Assembly: GCA_006739055.1 (NCBI GenBank)
Contig: AP019702.1
Span: forward strand, 124,001 to 188,000
Direction of reading: 5' to 3'
DNA: 64,000 bases
DNA from: Allostella vacuolata
GTDB lineage: Bacteria > Pseudomonadota > Alphaproteobacteria > ATCC43930 > Allostellaceae
The position numbers and the translations under genes were made by a program. The notes under the pieces are model-generated. The model was not told where the DNA came from and made no database searches. It was given only the letters and a program-made list of their open reading frames with translations. This document shows positions 17,814 to 29,674 of this stretch, piece after piece. The number at the start of each line of letters is the position of its first letter. Within the stretch, counting starts at the first letter, position 1.

Positions 17814-18629
17814 ATGCGGATGCTGTTCTGCGGCGATGTGGTCGGCCGTTCCGGCCGCGAAGCGGTCACCAGCCGCCTGCCGGCCCTGCGCCGCCGGCAT
17901 GGCCTCGACTTCGTGGTGGTCAACGGCGAGAACGCGGCTGCCGGCTTCGGCATCACCGATTCGATCTGCCGGGAGTTCTTCGCGGCCGGCGTCGACGTGG
18001 TGACGACCGGCAACCACCTGTTCGACAAGCGCGAGATCGTGACGACGCTCGCGGTCGAGCCGCGGCTGCTGCGCCCGGCCAACTATCCGGCGGGCACCCC
18101 GGGCCAGGGCGCCTCGGCCTTCACGCTCGCCGACGGGCGCCGGGTCGTGGTCGTCAACCTGATGGCCCGGCTGTTCATGGACGCGCTCGACTGCCCCTTT
18201 GCCGCCGCCGAGGCGGCGGTCCGCGAGCATGTGCTGGGCAGCGCCGTGCAGGCGATCCTGGTCGACGTGCATGGCGAGGCGACCAGCGAGAAGATGGCCA
18301 TGGGCCACCACCTCGACGGCCGCGTGTCGGCGGTGTTCGGCAGCCATTCCCACGTCCCGACCGCGGATGCCCGGATCCTTTCCGGCGGCACCGCCTACCA
18401 GACCGATGCCGGCATGTGCGGCGACTATGATTCGGTCATCGGCATGCGCAAGGACATCGCCGTCGCCCGCTTCGTCCGCAAGGTGCCGGGCGAGCGGCTG
18501 GCGCCCGCCGACGGCGAGGGCACGATGTGCGGCGTCTTCGTCGAGACGGACGAGACGACCGGCCTGGCGCGCCAGGTCGCCCCGGTGCGGCTGGGCGGCC
18601 ACCTGATGGAGAGCCGCCCGCCGGAGTGA
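17814..18629 (+). CDS. TIGR00282 / YmdB-family metallophosphoesterase
   Basis: 271 residues. FCGDVVGRSGR (Asp8), NGENAA, TGNHLFD, VDVHGEATSEK and GSHSHVPTAD supply the Asp/Asn/His metal ligands of the calcineurin-like fold. In Bacillus the YmdB homologue hydrolyses cyclic nucleotides and affects biofilm versus motility; the alphaproteobacterial role is not established. It begins nine bases after the 5-FCL stop. The gene ends nine bases before the convergent amidase stop. Confidence 0.9.
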   Translation: MRMLFCGDVVGRSGREAVTSRLPALRRRHGLDFVVVNGENAAAGFGITDSICREFFAAGVDVVTTGNHLFDKREIVTTLAVEPRLLRPANYPAGTPGQGASAFTLADGRRVVVVNLMARLFMDALDCPFAAAEAAVREHVLGSAVQAILVDVHGEATSEKMAMGHHLDGRVSAVFGSHSHVPTADARILSGGTAYQTDAGMCGDYDSVIGMRKDIAVARFVRKVPGERLAPADGEGTMCGVFVETDETTGLARQVAPVRLGGHLMESRPPE

Positions 18630-18637
18630 CCGCCCGG

Positions 18638-20071
18638 CTATGCCGAAACGGGCGGCTTGCGTCCAGCCCAGGGCCGGGCTGCCTCGATCTGGGCGGCCAG
18701 GCGGAACAAGGTTGCCTCGTCGCCGAAGCGACCGACGAAGTGGTTGGCGAGCGGCAGCCCGGCCGCGTTCCAGCCGGCCGGCACCGACATCGCCGGCTGG
18801 CCGGTGGCGTTCGACATCCAGGTGTAGGGCGCGAACACGTTCATCTGCCGCCGCATCGCCATGGCGTCGCCGCCCTGCTGCAGCGAGAAGGTGCCGAGCG
18901 GCACCGCGGGCGAGCCCAGGGTCGGGGTCAGCCAGACGTCGTGCTCGACGAAGAAGGCCGCCATCTCGCGGCTGTGGCGCTGCATGTCCTGCAGCGCCAG
19001 CAGGAACTGCGGCGCCGTCTGCTCGCGGGCACGGCGGGTGAAGCCCCAGACGAACGGCTCCAGGTCGTCGGGCGTGGCCTCGCGGCCGACCCGGCGCTCC
19101 AGCCCGGCGAGCGCCCAGCCGACGCCGGCCGCGATCACCGCGGTGAAGGCGCGCCAGAAGGCCTCGCCGTCCAGCACCGGGTCCGCCTCCTCGACGATGT
19201 GGCCCATGGATTCCAGCAGCTTCGCCGTCTCCCGGGTGGCCGCGACGCAGTCGGGGTCGATCGGGGTGCCGATCGGCGAGCAGGTGGAGAAGGCGATGCG
19301 CAGGCGCCGGGGGTCGGCGCCGACCTCGTCTGCGTAGGGCCGCGCCATCGGCGGCGCCCAGTAGGGGTCGCCCAGCGTCGGCCCGGCGGTGACGTCGAGC
19401 AGGGCGGCGCTGTCGCGCACGCTGCGCGACAGGACGTGGTCGGCGGCGATGCCGACGATGATGTCGCCGACATGGGGGGCGACCGGGTTGCGCGCGCGGG
19501 TCGGCTTCATCCCGAACAGGCCGCAGCAGGCGGCCGGGATGCGGATCGAGCCGCCCGCGTCGTTGCCGTGGGCAGCGGCCACCATGCCGGTCGCGACCGC
19601 CGCGGCCGCCCCGCCGCTCGACCCGCCGGTCGAACGGTCGAGGTCCCACGGGTTGCGCGCGGGGCCGTAGAGGCGCGGCTCGGTGGTCGGGCCGATGCCC
19701 AGTTCCGGCGCGTTGGTGTGGCCGAGGAAGACCAGGCCGGCCGCGCGATAGCGCCGCACCAGCTCGTTGTCCGCCGTCGGCACGTAGTCGCCGCCGAAGG
19801 TGCTGGCGGCGCGCAGCGGCACCCCTTCCTCCTCGCAGGCGATGTCCTTGAGCAGGAACGGGACGCCGGAGAAGGGCCCCTCCACCGGATCGGCGGCGAC
19901 CGCGCGGGCGCGCTCGTAGGTCTTGATGACGACGGCGTTGACCTGCAGGTTGACGCGCTCGATCCGGGCGATCGCGGCTTCGACCAGCTCGGCCGCGGAG
20001 ACATCCTTGCGGTCCACGGCCTCGGCCTGGCCGACCGCATCCAGATCCAGCACGTCGTCGAATTGGGGCAT
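18638..20071 (-). CDS. Amidase, amidase-signature family
   Basis: 477 residues from the ATG at 20071; a longer in-frame start exists at 20137. The Ser-Ser-Lys triad is complete: Lys75 in LLKDIA, Ser151 in GGSSGG and Ser175 in [10 protein letters not shown]. The substrate is unknown. The family includes acetamidases, 6-aminohexanoate hydrolases and GatA. GatA is unlikely because no gatC or gatB is adjacent and the C-terminal part differs. It is a single gene, convergent with the phosphoesterase and divergent from yebC. Confidence 0.9.
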   Translation of the reverse strand: MPQFDDVLDLDAVGQAEAVDRKDVSAAELVEAAIARIERVNLQVNAVVIKTYERARAVAADPVEGPFSGVPFLLKDIACEEEGVPLRAASTFGGDYVPTADNELVRRYRAAGLVFLGHTNAPELGIGPTTEPRLYGPARNPWDLDRSTGGSSGGAAAAVATGMVAAAHGNDAGGSIRIPAACCGLFGMKPTRARNPVAPHVGDIIVGIAADHVLSRSVRDSAALLDVTAGPTLGDPYWAPPMARPYADEVGADPRRLRIAFSTCSPIGTPIDPDCVAATRETAKLLESMGHIVEEADPVLDGEAFWRAFTAVIAAGVGWALAGLERRVGREATPDDLEPFVWGFTRRAREQTAPQFLLALQDMQRHSREMAAFFVEHDVWLTPTLGSPAVPLGTFSLQQGGDAMAMRRQMNVFAPYTWMSNATGQPAMSVPAGWNAAGLPLANHFVGRFGDEATLFRLAAQIEAARPWAGRKPPVSA

Positions 20072-20293
20072 CGGGCTTCTTCCTGCAGAATCGGGCGCGC
20101 GGCAGGCGCGCACGGGAGGGTCCGGGTGGAACTTCATCCTAGCCCCGACCCTCCTGTCGGGCCCAGCCCCTAGACCGGCTCCGGACGCCTCAATTCAGCC
20201 ATAAACCATGCTTAGAAACCCGCGGAATCTGGGCGTTTAACCACCACATATGGTATAGACCCCGACGCTGTTTCCCGGAATTAGAAGAGCGTC

Positions 20294-21043
20294 ATGGCGG
20301 GCCATTCTCAGTTCAAGAACATCATGCACCGCAAGGGTGCGCAGGATAAGAAGCGCGGCAAGGTCTTCACCAAGATCATCCGCGAGCTGACCGTCGCTGC
20401 GCGCTCCGGGCTGCCGGATCCGGCGTCCAATCCGCGCCTGCGCGCCGCCGTCATAGCGGCTCGCGACGCGAACATGCCGAAGGACACGATCGAGCGCGCG
20501 ATCAAGCGCGGCGCGGGCGGCGAGGACGGGACCAACTACGAGGAAGTGCGCTACGAGGGCTACGGCCCGGGCGGCGTCGCGGTCATCGTCGAGGCCCTGA
20601 CCGACAACCGCAACCGGACCGCGGCCGAGGTGCGCTCGGCCTTCGCCAAGCATGGCGGCGCGCTGGGAGAGACCAACAGCGTCGGCTTCCTCTTCGACCG
20701 GGTCGGCTCGATCCGCTATCCGGCCAGCGCCGGCGGCGCCGACGCCATCTTCGAGATGGCGGTCGAGGCCGGTGCCGACGACGTGCAGTCGGACGAGCAG
20801 GGGCACGAGATCCTGTGCGCACCCGACGACCTGAATACCGTCCGCGAGGCGCTGGAGGCGAAGCTCGGCGCGCCGCAGGCGGCTGCCTTCGCGTGGCGGC
20901 CGCGCACGGTGACGCCGGTCGACGACGAGACCGCGGCGACCCTGTTCAAGCTCCTCGACACGCTCGACGACAGCGACGACGTGCAGAACGTGCACGCCAA
21001 CTTCGAAGCGAGCGACGCCGCGATGAACGGGGCGGGCGCCTGA
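20294..21043 (+). CDS. yebC: YebC/PmpR family regulatory protein
   Basis: 249 residues. [20 protein letters not shown] is the invariant N-terminus, with [16 protein letters not shown] and [19 protein letters not shown] in the middle. The family was described as DNA-binding regulators, and recent work links some members to easing of ribosome stalling at polyproline. It lies two bases before ruvC, the usual order. A TATAGA at 20254-20259 may be its -10. Confidence 0.95.
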   Translation: MAGHSQFKNIMHRKGAQDKKRGKVFTKIIRELTVAARSGLPDPASNPRLRAAVIAARDANMPKDTIERAIKRGAGGEDGTNYEEVRYEGYGPGGVAVIVEALTDNRNRTAAEVRSAFAKHGGALGETNSVGFLFDRVGSIRYPASAGGADAIFEMAVEAGADDVQSDEQGHEILCAPDDLNTVREALEAKLGAPQAAAFAWRPRTVTPVDDETAATLFKLLDTLDDSDDVQNVHANFEASDAAMNGAGA

Positions 21044-21044
21044 C

Positions 21045-21611
21045 TTGGCCCCCGGCCCGCTGGATCTCGACCGGGTACGGCTGCTGGGCATCGACCCCGG
21101 CCTGCGCCATACCGGCTGGGGCGTCGTCGACGTGGTCGGCAACCGGCTGATCCACGTCGCCGACGGCACGGTGTCGTCCAACGAGCGGCTGCCCCTGGCC
21201 GAGCGCCTGGTCGAGCTCTATCGCGGCCTGGTCGCGGTGCTCGACGAATTCGCGCCGGGCGAGGCGGCGGTCGAGGAAACGTTCGTCAACAAGAACCCGG
21301 CCTCCACCCTGAAGCTCGGCGTGGCGCGCGGCATCGCCCTGCTGGTGCCGGCCGAGCGCGGGCTGGCGGTGCATGAGTATTCCGCCAACCTGATCAAGAA
21401 ATCCGTGGTCGGCGCCGGCCATGCCGACAAGGACCAGGTGGCGATGATGGTCCGCCGGCTGCTGCCCGGCTGCCTGCCGGACCGCTCCGACGCGGCCGAT
21501 GCCTTGGCGGTCGCCATCTGCCACGCCCATCACCGCTCGACCCAGCGTGCCTGGCTGAAGCCTGCCGCCGGGATCGGCCAGCGCGTGCCGGCGGCGAGGG
21601 CGGCCTCGTGA
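21045..21611 (+). CDS. ruvC: Holliday junction resolvase RuvC
   Basis: 188 residues from a TTG at 21045, one base after the yebC stop. LLGIDPGL (Asp17) begins the RNase H-like fold. [11 protein letters not shown] provides the glutamate and [16 protein letters not shown] the C-terminal acidic pair. It cuts four-way junctions after RuvAB branch migration. The stop overlaps the ruvA start (GTGA), so the two are translationally coupled. No ATG is present at the family start, so TTG is the best choice. Confidence 0.93.
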   Translation: MAPGPLDLDRVRLLGIDPGLRHTGWGVVDVVGNRLIHVADGTVSSNERLPLAERLVELYRGLVAVLDEFAPGEAAVEETFVNKNPASTLKLGVARGIALLVPAERGLAVHEYSANLIKKSVVGAGHADKDQVAMMVRRLLPGCLPDRSDAADALAVAICHAHHRSTQRAWLKPAAGIGQRVPAARAAS

Positions 21612-22221
21612 TCGCCAAGCTTTCCGGCGTCCTCGATTCGCTCGATGTCGATGCCTGCGTCGTCGACGTGGGCGGGGTCGGCTACCTCGCCTATTGCTCG
21701 GGCAAGACGCTGGGGCGCCTGCCGCCGATCGGGCAGCCGGTCAGCCTGTCGGTCATCACCCATGTCCGCGAGGACCATATCCACCTCTACGGCTTCCTCG
21801 ATGCGGCCGAGCGCGACTGGTTCCGCCTGCTGACGACGGTGCAGGGGGTCGGCAGCCGGGTGGCGCTGTCGATCCAGACGGTGCTGACCTCGGGCGAGCT
21901 GGCGGCGGCGATCGCGCTGCAGGACAAGGCGGCGCTGGCGCGGGCCGACGGGGTCGGCCCCAAGCTGGCCGCCCGCATCGCCAACGAGCTGAAGGACAAG
22001 GTGGGCGGCCTGTCGCCGGCGGCGCCGCTCGACGGCGGCCGCGGCACCGCGGCCTCGGCCATTCTGGCGACCGGGGCGGCCGACGATGCCGTGTCGGCCC
22101 TGGTCAACCTCGGCTATCGGCGGATCGATGCCTTCGGCGCCGTCAGCGGGGCGCAGCGGCGGCTCGGCGCCGAGGCCTCGATCGAGGCCCTGATCCGCGC
22201 CGGCCTGGCGGAGCTGGCCTC

Positions 22222-22225
<4 letters not shown>
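21608..22225 (+). CDS. ruvA: Holliday junction DNA helicase subunit RuvA
   Basis: 205 residues starting with GTG in a four-base overlap with ruvC. The N-terminal OB fold ([20 protein letters not shown]) is followed by helix-hairpin-helix DNA-binding motifs ([33 protein letters not shown]), then a flexible linker and the RuvB-binding C-terminal domain ([10 protein letters not shown]). It holds the junction as a tetramer. Its stop overlaps the ruvB GTG by four bases. Confidence 0.95.
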
Positions 22226-23260
<1,035 letters not shown>

Positions 23261-23268
<8 letters not shown>

Positions 23269-23716
23269 CGGACCCGACTCGGGCTGGCTCCGGTCGGGCA
23301 CGCACACGCTGCCGGTCCGCGTCTATTACGAGGACACCGATGCCGCCGGCATCGTCTACTACGCCAACTATCTCCGCTTCGCCGAGCGGGCGCGCACCGA
23401 GATGATGCGTGCGGCCGGCGCCGAGCATCGCCAGGTCATGGACGCCGCGGGCGTTCTCTGGGCGGTCCGCCGCTGCCTGGTCGACTATCTCCGGCCGGCC
23501 CGCCTCGACGACCGGCTTGACGTCGTCTCGCGGATCGTCGATGTCGGGGCCGCCCGCCTCGACCTCGTCCAGACCGTCCGGCGCGGGGCCGACGACCTTG
23601 CCCGCCTCGACGTACGACTGGCCTGCATCGACCGAACCCACGGCCGCGCCGCCCGTCTTCCGGCCCCGCTGCGCGCGGCGCTGGAAGCCTTGGTGACGCC
23701 ACAATCAACCCTGTAA
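23261..23716 (+). CDS. ybgC: Tol-Pal-associated acyl-CoA thioesterase YbgC
   Basis: 151 residues from a GTG inside the end of ruv[22 protein letters not shown] is the YbgC hotdog signature with its catalytic aspartate. It hydrolyses acyl-CoA thioesters and is placed with phospholipid metabolism. It is normally the first gene of the tol-pal operon, as here: tolQ starts 18 bases later. Confidence 0.93.
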
Positions 23717-23733
23717 ATGCGAGCCTGAATCAG

Positions 23734-24459
23734 ATGGAGAATCGTGCCGTCGACGCCTTGAGCCTGGGTGGCTCGGCCCATGATCTGTCGATCTGGGGGC
23801 TGTTCCTCCAGGCCGACATGATCGTGAAGCTGGTCATGATGATCCTGCTTCTGCTGTCGTTCTGGTGCTGGGCCGTGATCTTCGACAAGTGGGTGCGCCT
23901 GCGGCGGCTGAACGCCCGGGCGCGGGAGTTCGAGGAGAGCTTCTGGTCCGGCGGGTCCCTGGACGACCTCTACGATCGCGTCGGCAGCCGGCCGGCCGAT
24001 CCCATGGCGACGGTGTTCGCCGCGGCGATGCGGGAATGGCGCCGGTCGGCGGCGCGCGGCCTGATCGCCACCGAATCGATGCGCGGCAACCTGCAGGAAC
24101 GGATCGAGCGGGTGATGGGCGTGGCGGCAGGCCGGGAAATGGAGCGTCTGGAGAAGTACATGTCGTTCCTGGCCTCGGTCGGCTCGACCGCCCCCTTCAT
24201 TGGCCTGCTCGGCACGGTGTGGGGCATCATGAACAGCTTCCAGTCGATCGCGGCCTCCAAGAACACCTCGCTGGCCGTGGTGGCGCCGGGCATCGCCGAG
24301 GCGCTGTTCGCTACCGCGCTGGGCCTGGTCGCGGCCATTCCGGCGGTCATCGCCTACAACAAGCTCTCGACCGAGATCGGCCGCTACGGCGGGCGGCTCG
24401 ATGCCTTTACCAGCGAATTCGCGGCGATCCTGTCGCGCCAGATGGACGAGAAGGGCTGA
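23734..24459 (+). CDS. tolQ: TolQ, proton channel of the Tol-Pal system
   Basis: 241 residues with three membrane helices at about 28-50, 142-167 and 186-208. The segments [19 protein letters not shown] and [20 protein letters not shown] match the TolQ/ExbB/MotA core. A cytoplasmic loop lies between the first and second helices. With TolR it uses proton flow to drive TolA, which helps constrict the outer membrane at division. tolR follows after six bases. Confidence 0.96.
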   Translation: MENRAVDALSLGGSAHDLSIWGLFLQADMIVKLVMMILLLLSFWCWAVIFDKWVRLRRLNARAREFEESFWSGGSLDDLYDRVGSRPADPMATVFAAAMREWRRSAARGLIATESMRGNLQERIERVMGVAAGREMERLEKYMSFLASVGSTAPFIGLLGTVWGIMNSFQSIAASKNTSLAVVAPGIAEALFATALGLVAAIPAVIAYNKLSTEIGRYGGRLDAFTSEFAAILSRQMDEKG

Positions 24460-24465
24460 TCCGAG

Positions 24466-24939
24466 ATGGCCGGGGGCATTCTCAAGCGCAGCACCGGCGG
24501 CCGCGGCGGCCGCCGCTACGTCGCCATGTCCGAGATCAACGTGACGCCGTTCGTCGACGTCATGCTGGTGCTGCTGATCGTGTTCATGGTGACCGCACCC
24601 CTGCTGACCGTGGGCGTGCCGGTCGACCTGCCCAAGGCGTCGGCCCCCACCATCAGCGAGCAGAAGGAGCCGATCACGGTTTCGGTCAATGCCCAGGGCA
24701 AGATCTTCCTGCAGGAGGCGGAGACCACGCTCGACAGTCTGGTCGCCCGCCTGGTGGCGGTGACCGAGAACGACCGCGAGGCCCGCGTCTTCGTCCGCGG
24801 CGATCGGAACATCATGTATGGCCGGGTGATGGAGGTGATGGGGGCACTGAACAGCGCCGGTTTCGCCCGCGTGGCGCTGATCGCCGAGCTGCCGCAGGCC
24901 CAGCCCGACGAGCCGCTGCGGCGCGGTCGCCAGCGCTAG
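24466..24939 (+). CDS. tolR: TolR, stator subunit of the Tol-Pal system
   Basis: 157 residues. After a basic cytoplasmic start, the single membrane helix (about 29-48, [19 protein letters not shown]) carries Asp31, the expected proton carrier. The periplasmic ExbD-like domain follows ([31 protein letters not shown]). It interacts with TolQ and reaches peptidoglycan. The gene lies in the tolQRAB run, about 60 bases before tolA. Confidence 0.95.
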   Translation: MAGGILKRSTGGRGGRRYVAMSEINVTPFVDVMLVLLIVFMVTAPLLTVGVPVDLPKASAPTISEQKEPITVSVNAQGKIFLQEAETTLDSLVARLVAVTENDREARVFVRGDRNIMYGRVMEVMGALNSAGFARVALIAELPQAQPDEPLRRGRQR

Positions 24940-24999
24940 CCCGGCCGCGCCGGATACGGCCCGCACCAGGCCCACGGAACAAGGGACGACAGAGGACGG

Positions 25000-26453
25000 A
25001 TGATGAAGCGGGGCTTGACCGGATCGGCCATTCTGCACGCGAGCGTCATTGCGCTGGTGCTGCTGGGCCTGCCGGAGTTCTTCAAGCCGGAACCGCGCCA
25101 GGACACGCCGGTCGTGTTCGAGGTGGTGACCGTGACCGAGAAGGCGACCGCGCCGACGCAGTCCCTGCGCCCGCCGCCGCGTCCCCTGCCGAAGCCCGAG
25201 CCGCTGCATGCCGAGGCCCAGAAGCCCGAGCCGCCGAAGCCCGAGCCGCCGAAGCCGGAACCCCCCAAGCCCGAGCCGCCCAAGCCCGAGCCGCCCAAGC
25301 CCGAGCCGCCCAAGCCCGAGCCGCCCAAGCCGCCCAGCCGGAGGCGCCTCCTCCTCCTCCGCCTCCTCCGCCACCGCCTCACAAGCCGGCGGTGAAGCCC
25401 GAGCCGCCGAAGCCGGAGCCGCCCAAGCCCGAGCCGCCGAAGCCGGCGAAGGTGGAGCCGCCGAAGCCGGAGCCCCCAAGCCGGAGCCCCCAAGCCGGAG
25501 CCCCCAAGCCGGAGCCGCCGAAGCCGGAGCCGCCGAAGCCTGCTCGCGTCGAGCCGCCGAAGCCCGAGCCGCCCAAGCCGGAACCCCCGAAGCCGCAGGT
25601 CGCGGCAGCGGAGCCGGCCCCGCGCCCGCAGCCCAAGCCGCGGCCGGTGAAGGCCGAGCCTCCCAAGCCGGAGCCGCCTAAGCCCGAGCCTCCCAAGCCG
25701 GCGAAGGTCGAGCCCCCCAAGCCGGAGCCCCCCAAGCCGGAGGCGCGCAAGCCTGAGCCTCCGAAGCCGGAGCCGCGTAAGCCCGAGCCTCCCAAGCCGG
25801 CAAAGGCGGAGCCGGCGAAGCCGGAGCCGCCCAAGCCCGAGGCACCCAAGCAGGTCGCGGCCGCCAAGCCGGAACCGAAGGCCGAGCCCAAGCCGCCGGC
25901 CAAGGCCGAGGCCAAGTCCGACCCCAAGAAGGACACGCGTGCGGATTCCAAGGCGGATCACAAGGCCGAGGCCAAGAAGGATGCCAAGCCGGCGCAGGAC
26001 TTCGACGTCAACTCGATCCTGAACAACCTGCGCCCGACGCCGACCCGTGCGGAGCCCCGTCAGCCCGCTCCGGCCCAGGCGCCGGCCCGACAGCAGGTGG
26101 CGGCGGCGGCGCCGCGAGCGGCGCCGGTGCAGGCACCGGCCCTGTCCTCCAGCGAGATGGATTCGGTCCGGCAGCAGATCTCGCGTTGCTGGAGCATGCC
26201 CGGGGGCGGCAAGGACGTGCAGCACATTCAGGTTGAGATCCGCGTCCAGATCCAACCGGATGGCACGGTGCGCGATGCCCGCATCCTGGACAGCGGGCGT
26301 GGCCAATCCGATCCGCAGTTCAGAACCGTGGCGGAGAGTGCGCGGCGGGCGGTCCTGAATCCGGAATGCAGCCCGCTGAAGCTTCCGCGCGAGAAGTATG
26401 AAGAGTGGAAGTCCACAGTTTTCATCTTCAGTCCGAAGGATTTCGGGATATGA
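25000..26453 (+). CDS. tolA: TolA, proline-rich; frame interrupted in this sequence
   Basis: The first frame gives the inner-membrane anchor (helix about residues 8-24) and the start of an EPPKP repeat domain. It then runs out of frame near 25333-25335. The repeats continue one frame back and lead to a Lys/Ala-rich helix and the C-terminal TolA domain ([38 protein letters not shown]). One C inserted in the CCC run would restore a single protein of about 484 residues. TolA bridges TolQR to Pal and TolB. Because the system is normally important and everything else is intact, sequence error is more likely than gene loss. Confidence 0.88.
25222..25850 (+). repeat. Degenerate 15-base tandem repeat encoding EPPKP in tolA
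   Basis: About 630 bases built from variants of a 15-base unit of the kind GAGCCGCCCAAGCCC, coding for Glu-Pro-Pro-Lys-Pro. Three adjacent units at about 25469-25510 are 14 bases long, with five rather than six C. Together they change the frame by three bases and give the odd segment SRSPQAGA. Slippage in the cell or in sequencing would both be expected in such a stretch. Confidence 0.85.
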
Positions 26454-27814
26454 GGCTCTTCGTCACCAATCTTCGCCCGACCATGCTCCTGGCGCGGGTC
26501 GCCCTGCTCGTGCTGGTCGGACTCGCCACGGCCGCGACGGTAGCCGGGGAAGCGTCGGCGGAACTGCGCATCGACATCACGCGCGGCCGGGTGCAGCCCA
26601 TGCCCATTGCGATCCCGCGCTTCGCCGGCGCCGGCCCGGACGCGGCGACGGGCGGGGAAATCTCCCAGGTGGTGGCGGCCGACCTGGAGCGGTCGGGCTT
26701 CTTCAAGCTGCTCGACCAGCGCTCCTTCCTGCAGGACCCGCAGGCGCTGCGCGGCACGCCGCGCTTCCAGGACTGGCGGGTCATCAACGCGCAGGCACTG
26801 GTCAGCGGCTCGGTCGAGCGGATGGGCGACGGCCGGCTGAAGGTCGAGTTCCGGCTGTGGGACGTCTATGCCGAGCAGCAGATGACCGGGCTCGCCTACT
26901 TCACCCAGCCGGCCAACTGGCGCCGCATCGCCCATATCATCGCCGACGCGATCTACAAGCGCATCACCGGCGAGGATGGCTACTTCGACACCCGGATCGT
27001 CTATGTCGCGGAGTCGGGCCCGGCCAACCAGCGGGTCAAGCGGCTGGCCATCATGGACCAGGACGGCTTCAACCACCGTTTCCTGACCGACGGCAGCAGC
27101 CTCGTCATGACCCCGCGCTTTTCGCCGACGGCGCAGGAGATCACCTACATGACCTTCGGCGAGCGGCAGCCGCGGGTCTATGTCCTCAACATCGACACCG
27201 GCCGCCGCGAGGCGATCGGCGACTTTCCCGGCATGACCTTTGCTCCGCGCTTCTCGCCCGACGGCAACAAGGTCATCATGAGCATGTCGAGCGACGGCAA
27301 CACCGAGATCTACACGATGGACCTGCGCAGCCGGGCGATGCAGCGGCTGACCAACCATCCGGCGATCGACACCTCGCCCAGCTATTCGCCGACCGGCCGA
27401 GAGATCGTCTTCAACTCCGACCGCGGCGGCACCCAGCAGCTCTACGTCATGGGCGCGGACGGCTCGGGCGTGCGGCGGATCAGCTTCGGCGCGGGACGCT
27501 ACGCGACGCCGGCCTGGTCGCCGCGCGGCGACCTGATCGCCTTCACCAAGATGGAAGGCGGCAAGTTCTCCATCGGCGTGATGCGCCCGGACGGCTCCGG
27601 CGAGCGGGCGATCACCGACGGGTTCCTGGTGGAAAGCCCGACCTGGGCGCCGAACGGGCGCGTCCTGATGTTCTTCCGCCAGCAGTCGACCGACCGTGGC
27701 GGGCGAGGCGGCGGCACGCGGCTCTTCAGCATCGACCTCTCCGGCTTCAACGAGCGCGAGGTGCTGACCCCGCAGGATGCCTCCGATCCGGCCTGGTCGC
27801 CCTTGATTCCTTGA
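26450..27814 (+). CDS. tolB: TolB, periplasmic beta-propeller protein
   Basis: 454 residues; the ATG overlaps the tolA stop (ATGA). It has a signal peptide (hydrophobic [18 protein letters not shown]), then the N-terminal domain ([17 protein letters not shown]). A six-bladed propeller follows with repeats such as [29 protein letters not shown] and [13 protein letters not shown]. TolB binds Pal and releases it when TolA pulls. The intergenic stretch to pal has a possible stem-loop. Confidence 0.96.
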   Translation: MRLFVTNLRPTMLLARVALLVLVGLATAATVAGEASAELRIDITRGRVQPMPIAIPRFAGAGPDAATGGEISQVVAADLERSGFFKLLDQRSFLQDPQALRGTPRFQDWRVINAQALVSGSVERMGDGRLKVEFRLWDVYAEQQMTGLAYFTQPANWRRIAHIIADAIYKRITGEDGYFDTRIVYVAESGPANQRVKRLAIMDQDGFNHRFLTDGSSLVMTPRFSPTAQEITYMTFGERQPRVYVLNIDTGRREAIGDFPGMTFAPRFSPDGNKVIMSMSSDGNTEIYTMDLRSRAMQRLTNHPAIDTSPSYSPTGREIVFNSDRGGTQQLYVMGADGSGVRRISFGAGRYATPAWSPRGDLIAFTKMEGGKFSIGVMRPDGSGERAITDGFLVESPTWAPNGRVLMFFRQQSTDRGGRGGGTRLFSIDLSGFNEREVLTPQDASDPAWSPLIP

Positions 27815-27860
27815 CTTGGCCTAGATATCGTGCCGAACAGCAGGAAGACCGCGAATTCTT

Positions 27861-27895
27861 GTGAATGTGACCCGCTCTCGGGCTCATTTATTCAC
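27861..27895 (+). other. Imperfect stem-loop between tolB and pal
   Basis: GTGAAT at 27861-27866 can pair with ATTCAC at 27890-27895, and CCCG with CGGG around a CTCT loop, with small bulges. It lies in the roughly 146-base tolB-pal gap. It may stabilise or process the transcript so that Pal is made in excess; no U-tract argues against simple termination. Confidence 0.35.
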
Positions 27896-27960
27896 CTGGA
27901 CGGGCGCTGCGGACCATCACTCATGAACAACCCGAGCTCATGCCGAAGGAGAAACAGCGC

Positions 27961-28500
27961 ATGCGCATGAAGATTTTGAGCCTGTTTGCCGCCGTCCTGC
28001 TGGTGGCAGCATGCGAAAGCACGCCCGAAACATCCACGGCGACGGATGGCTCCGCCGGCATGGCGACCTCCGGCGTCGATTCGACCGGGCTCGGCAGCCA
28101 GTCCGGCGTTTCGTCGCAGGGGCTGGGTGCCGGTGACGCCACCCCCGGGTCGCAGCGCGACCTGGAGGTGAATGTCGGCGACCGGGTGTTCTTCGACACC
28201 GATCGTTCCGACCTCAACCCGGAAGCCCGCGAGACGGTCGGCCGACAGGCCGAATGGCTGCGCCGGTATCCGAATACCCGCATCGTCATCGAGGGCCATG
28301 CCGACGAGCGCGGTACCCGCGAGTACAATCTGGCGCTCGCCGAGCGGCGCGCGGTCTCGGTGCGCAACTACATGGTGGCTCTCGGCATTCCGGCCGGTCG
28401 CGTCTCGACCACCAGCTACGGCAAGGAGCGCCCGGCCGTGGTCGGCTCGAACGAGGCGGCCTACGCCCAGAACCGGCGTGCCGTCACCGTCGTGAACTGA
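27961..28500 (+). CDS. pal: Pal, peptidoglycan-associated lipoprotein
   Basis: 179 residues. The signal peptide ends in VAAC, giving lipidated Cys18. A flexible Ser/Thr/Gly linker follows, then an OmpA-like domain: DRVFFDTDRSDL, IVIEGHADERGTREYNLAL and RAVSVRNYMVALG. It anchors the outer membrane to peptidoglycan and docks TolB/TolA. The ATG at 27961 has GAAGGAG nine bases upstream, so I prefer it to the ATG at 27940. Confidence 0.96.
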   Translation: MRMKILSLFAAVLLVAACESTPETSTATDGSAGMATSGVDSTGLGSQSGVSSQGLGAGDATPGSQRDLEVNVGDRVFFDTDRSDLNPEARETVGRQAEWLRRYPNTRIVIEGHADERGTREYNLALAERRAVSVRNYMVALGIPAGRVSTTSYGKERPAVVGSNEAAYAQNRRAVTVVN

Positions 28501-28694
28501 CGTGCGGGGTGATCCGACCGTCGTAGCCTGACGGCGGTCCGGTTCACCCGGCAGGGGATCCGAACGGCCCGGTCGCGCGTTGCAGCGTGGATCGGGCCGC
28601 CAGGCGGTTCCCGCCCGTACCCCGGGGCTCGACCGCACCCCCTCGTGCCATCGCCGTCCCGAACGACCCATGATCCTCGGAAGGAGGGAGCGCA

Positions 28695-29674
28695 ATGAAG
28701 CCGCGTCTCTGGATCGGTCCCGCCATGGCGGCGGCGTTGCTCGCCTCGCCGGTCGTGGCCCAGACCTCGAACTACGGCCAGCCTTCACCCTACGGCCAGC
28801 CTTCGCCCTATGCATCGCAGCTGCCGCAGGCGTATGCGCAGCAGGAAATGCGCCTGAACCAGCTCGAAGACCAGATCCGGCAGCTGACCGGGCGGGTCGA
28901 GGAGCTGACCCATCAGATCCAGCAGGCCCGCCAGCAGGCCGAGCGCGCCCAGCGCGACACCGACTTCCGCCTGACCGAGATGGAGCGTTCCGGGCGTTCC
29001 GCCGCGGCCGGGGCTGCCCCGGATGCGCCGCGGGCCGAGGCGCCCCGAGCCGAGGCGTCACGCGCCGAGCCGGCCCGGCCGGAGCCGCCGCGTGCCGCCC
29101 CGACCCCGTTGCGCGACCAGGGGGCGGGCGAGCCGCCGCCGCCCGGCCAGGCCCGGGTGATCGCCCCGCCCGGTCCCGGCGCGACCACGGTACGGCCTTC
29201 GGCCGCCCCGCCGGCCCCCAGCGCCCCGCCGGCCCCACCCCGCGAACAGGCGGCGGCCCCCGCGCGCCGCAGCCGGAGGGCACGCTGCCCGCCGGCGCCC
29301 CGCAGCAGCAGTACGACCAGGCCTTCGCGTTGCTCGCCCGGGCCGACTATGAAGGTGCGGAGCGCTCCCTGAAGACGTTCCTGCGGCAGCACCCCAACGA
29401 CGGGCTCGCGGGCAACGCGCAATACTGGCTGGGCGAGACCTACTACGTCCGCCAGGACTACCAGAACGCGGCGATCGCCTTCGGCGAGGGGTTCCAGCGC
29501 TATCCGAAGAGCTCCAAGGCGCCGGACAATCTGCTGAAGCTCGGCATGTCGCTGGCTCTCATCAACAAGAAGCCGGAGGCCTGCGGGGCCCTCGGCCGCC
29601 TCGACCAGATGTCGGACGCCCCGGCCAACATCAAGGACCGTGCCCGGCGGGAGCGCCAGCGCCTCGGCTGCTGA
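28695..29674 (+). CDS. cpoB: CpoB/YbgF, Tol-Pal coordinator; frame interrupted
   Basis: The first frame gives a signal peptide (cleavage near VVAQ), a coiled coil (RLNQLEDQIRQLTGRVEELT) and a long Ala/Pro linker. At about 29256-29270, in a CCCCC/GCG stretch, the frame must step back one base to reach the TPR domain (YDQAFALLARADYEGAERSL, NAQYWLGETYYVRQDYQNA). One missing base there explains the break. The joined protein would be about 326 residues. CpoB links Tol-Pal constriction to peptidoglycan synthesis. tilS overlaps its end. Confidence 0.87.

Noticed and set aside
20072..20293. tRNA or small RNA in the amidase-yebC gap
   Set aside because: No cloverleaf, CCA or T-loop pattern is visible; only a possible -10 for yebC.
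25208..25681. An extra Ser/Arg/Pro-rich frame within tolA
   Set aside because: A shadow of the tolA repeat in a third frame; its sequence is the frame-shifted image of EPPKP.
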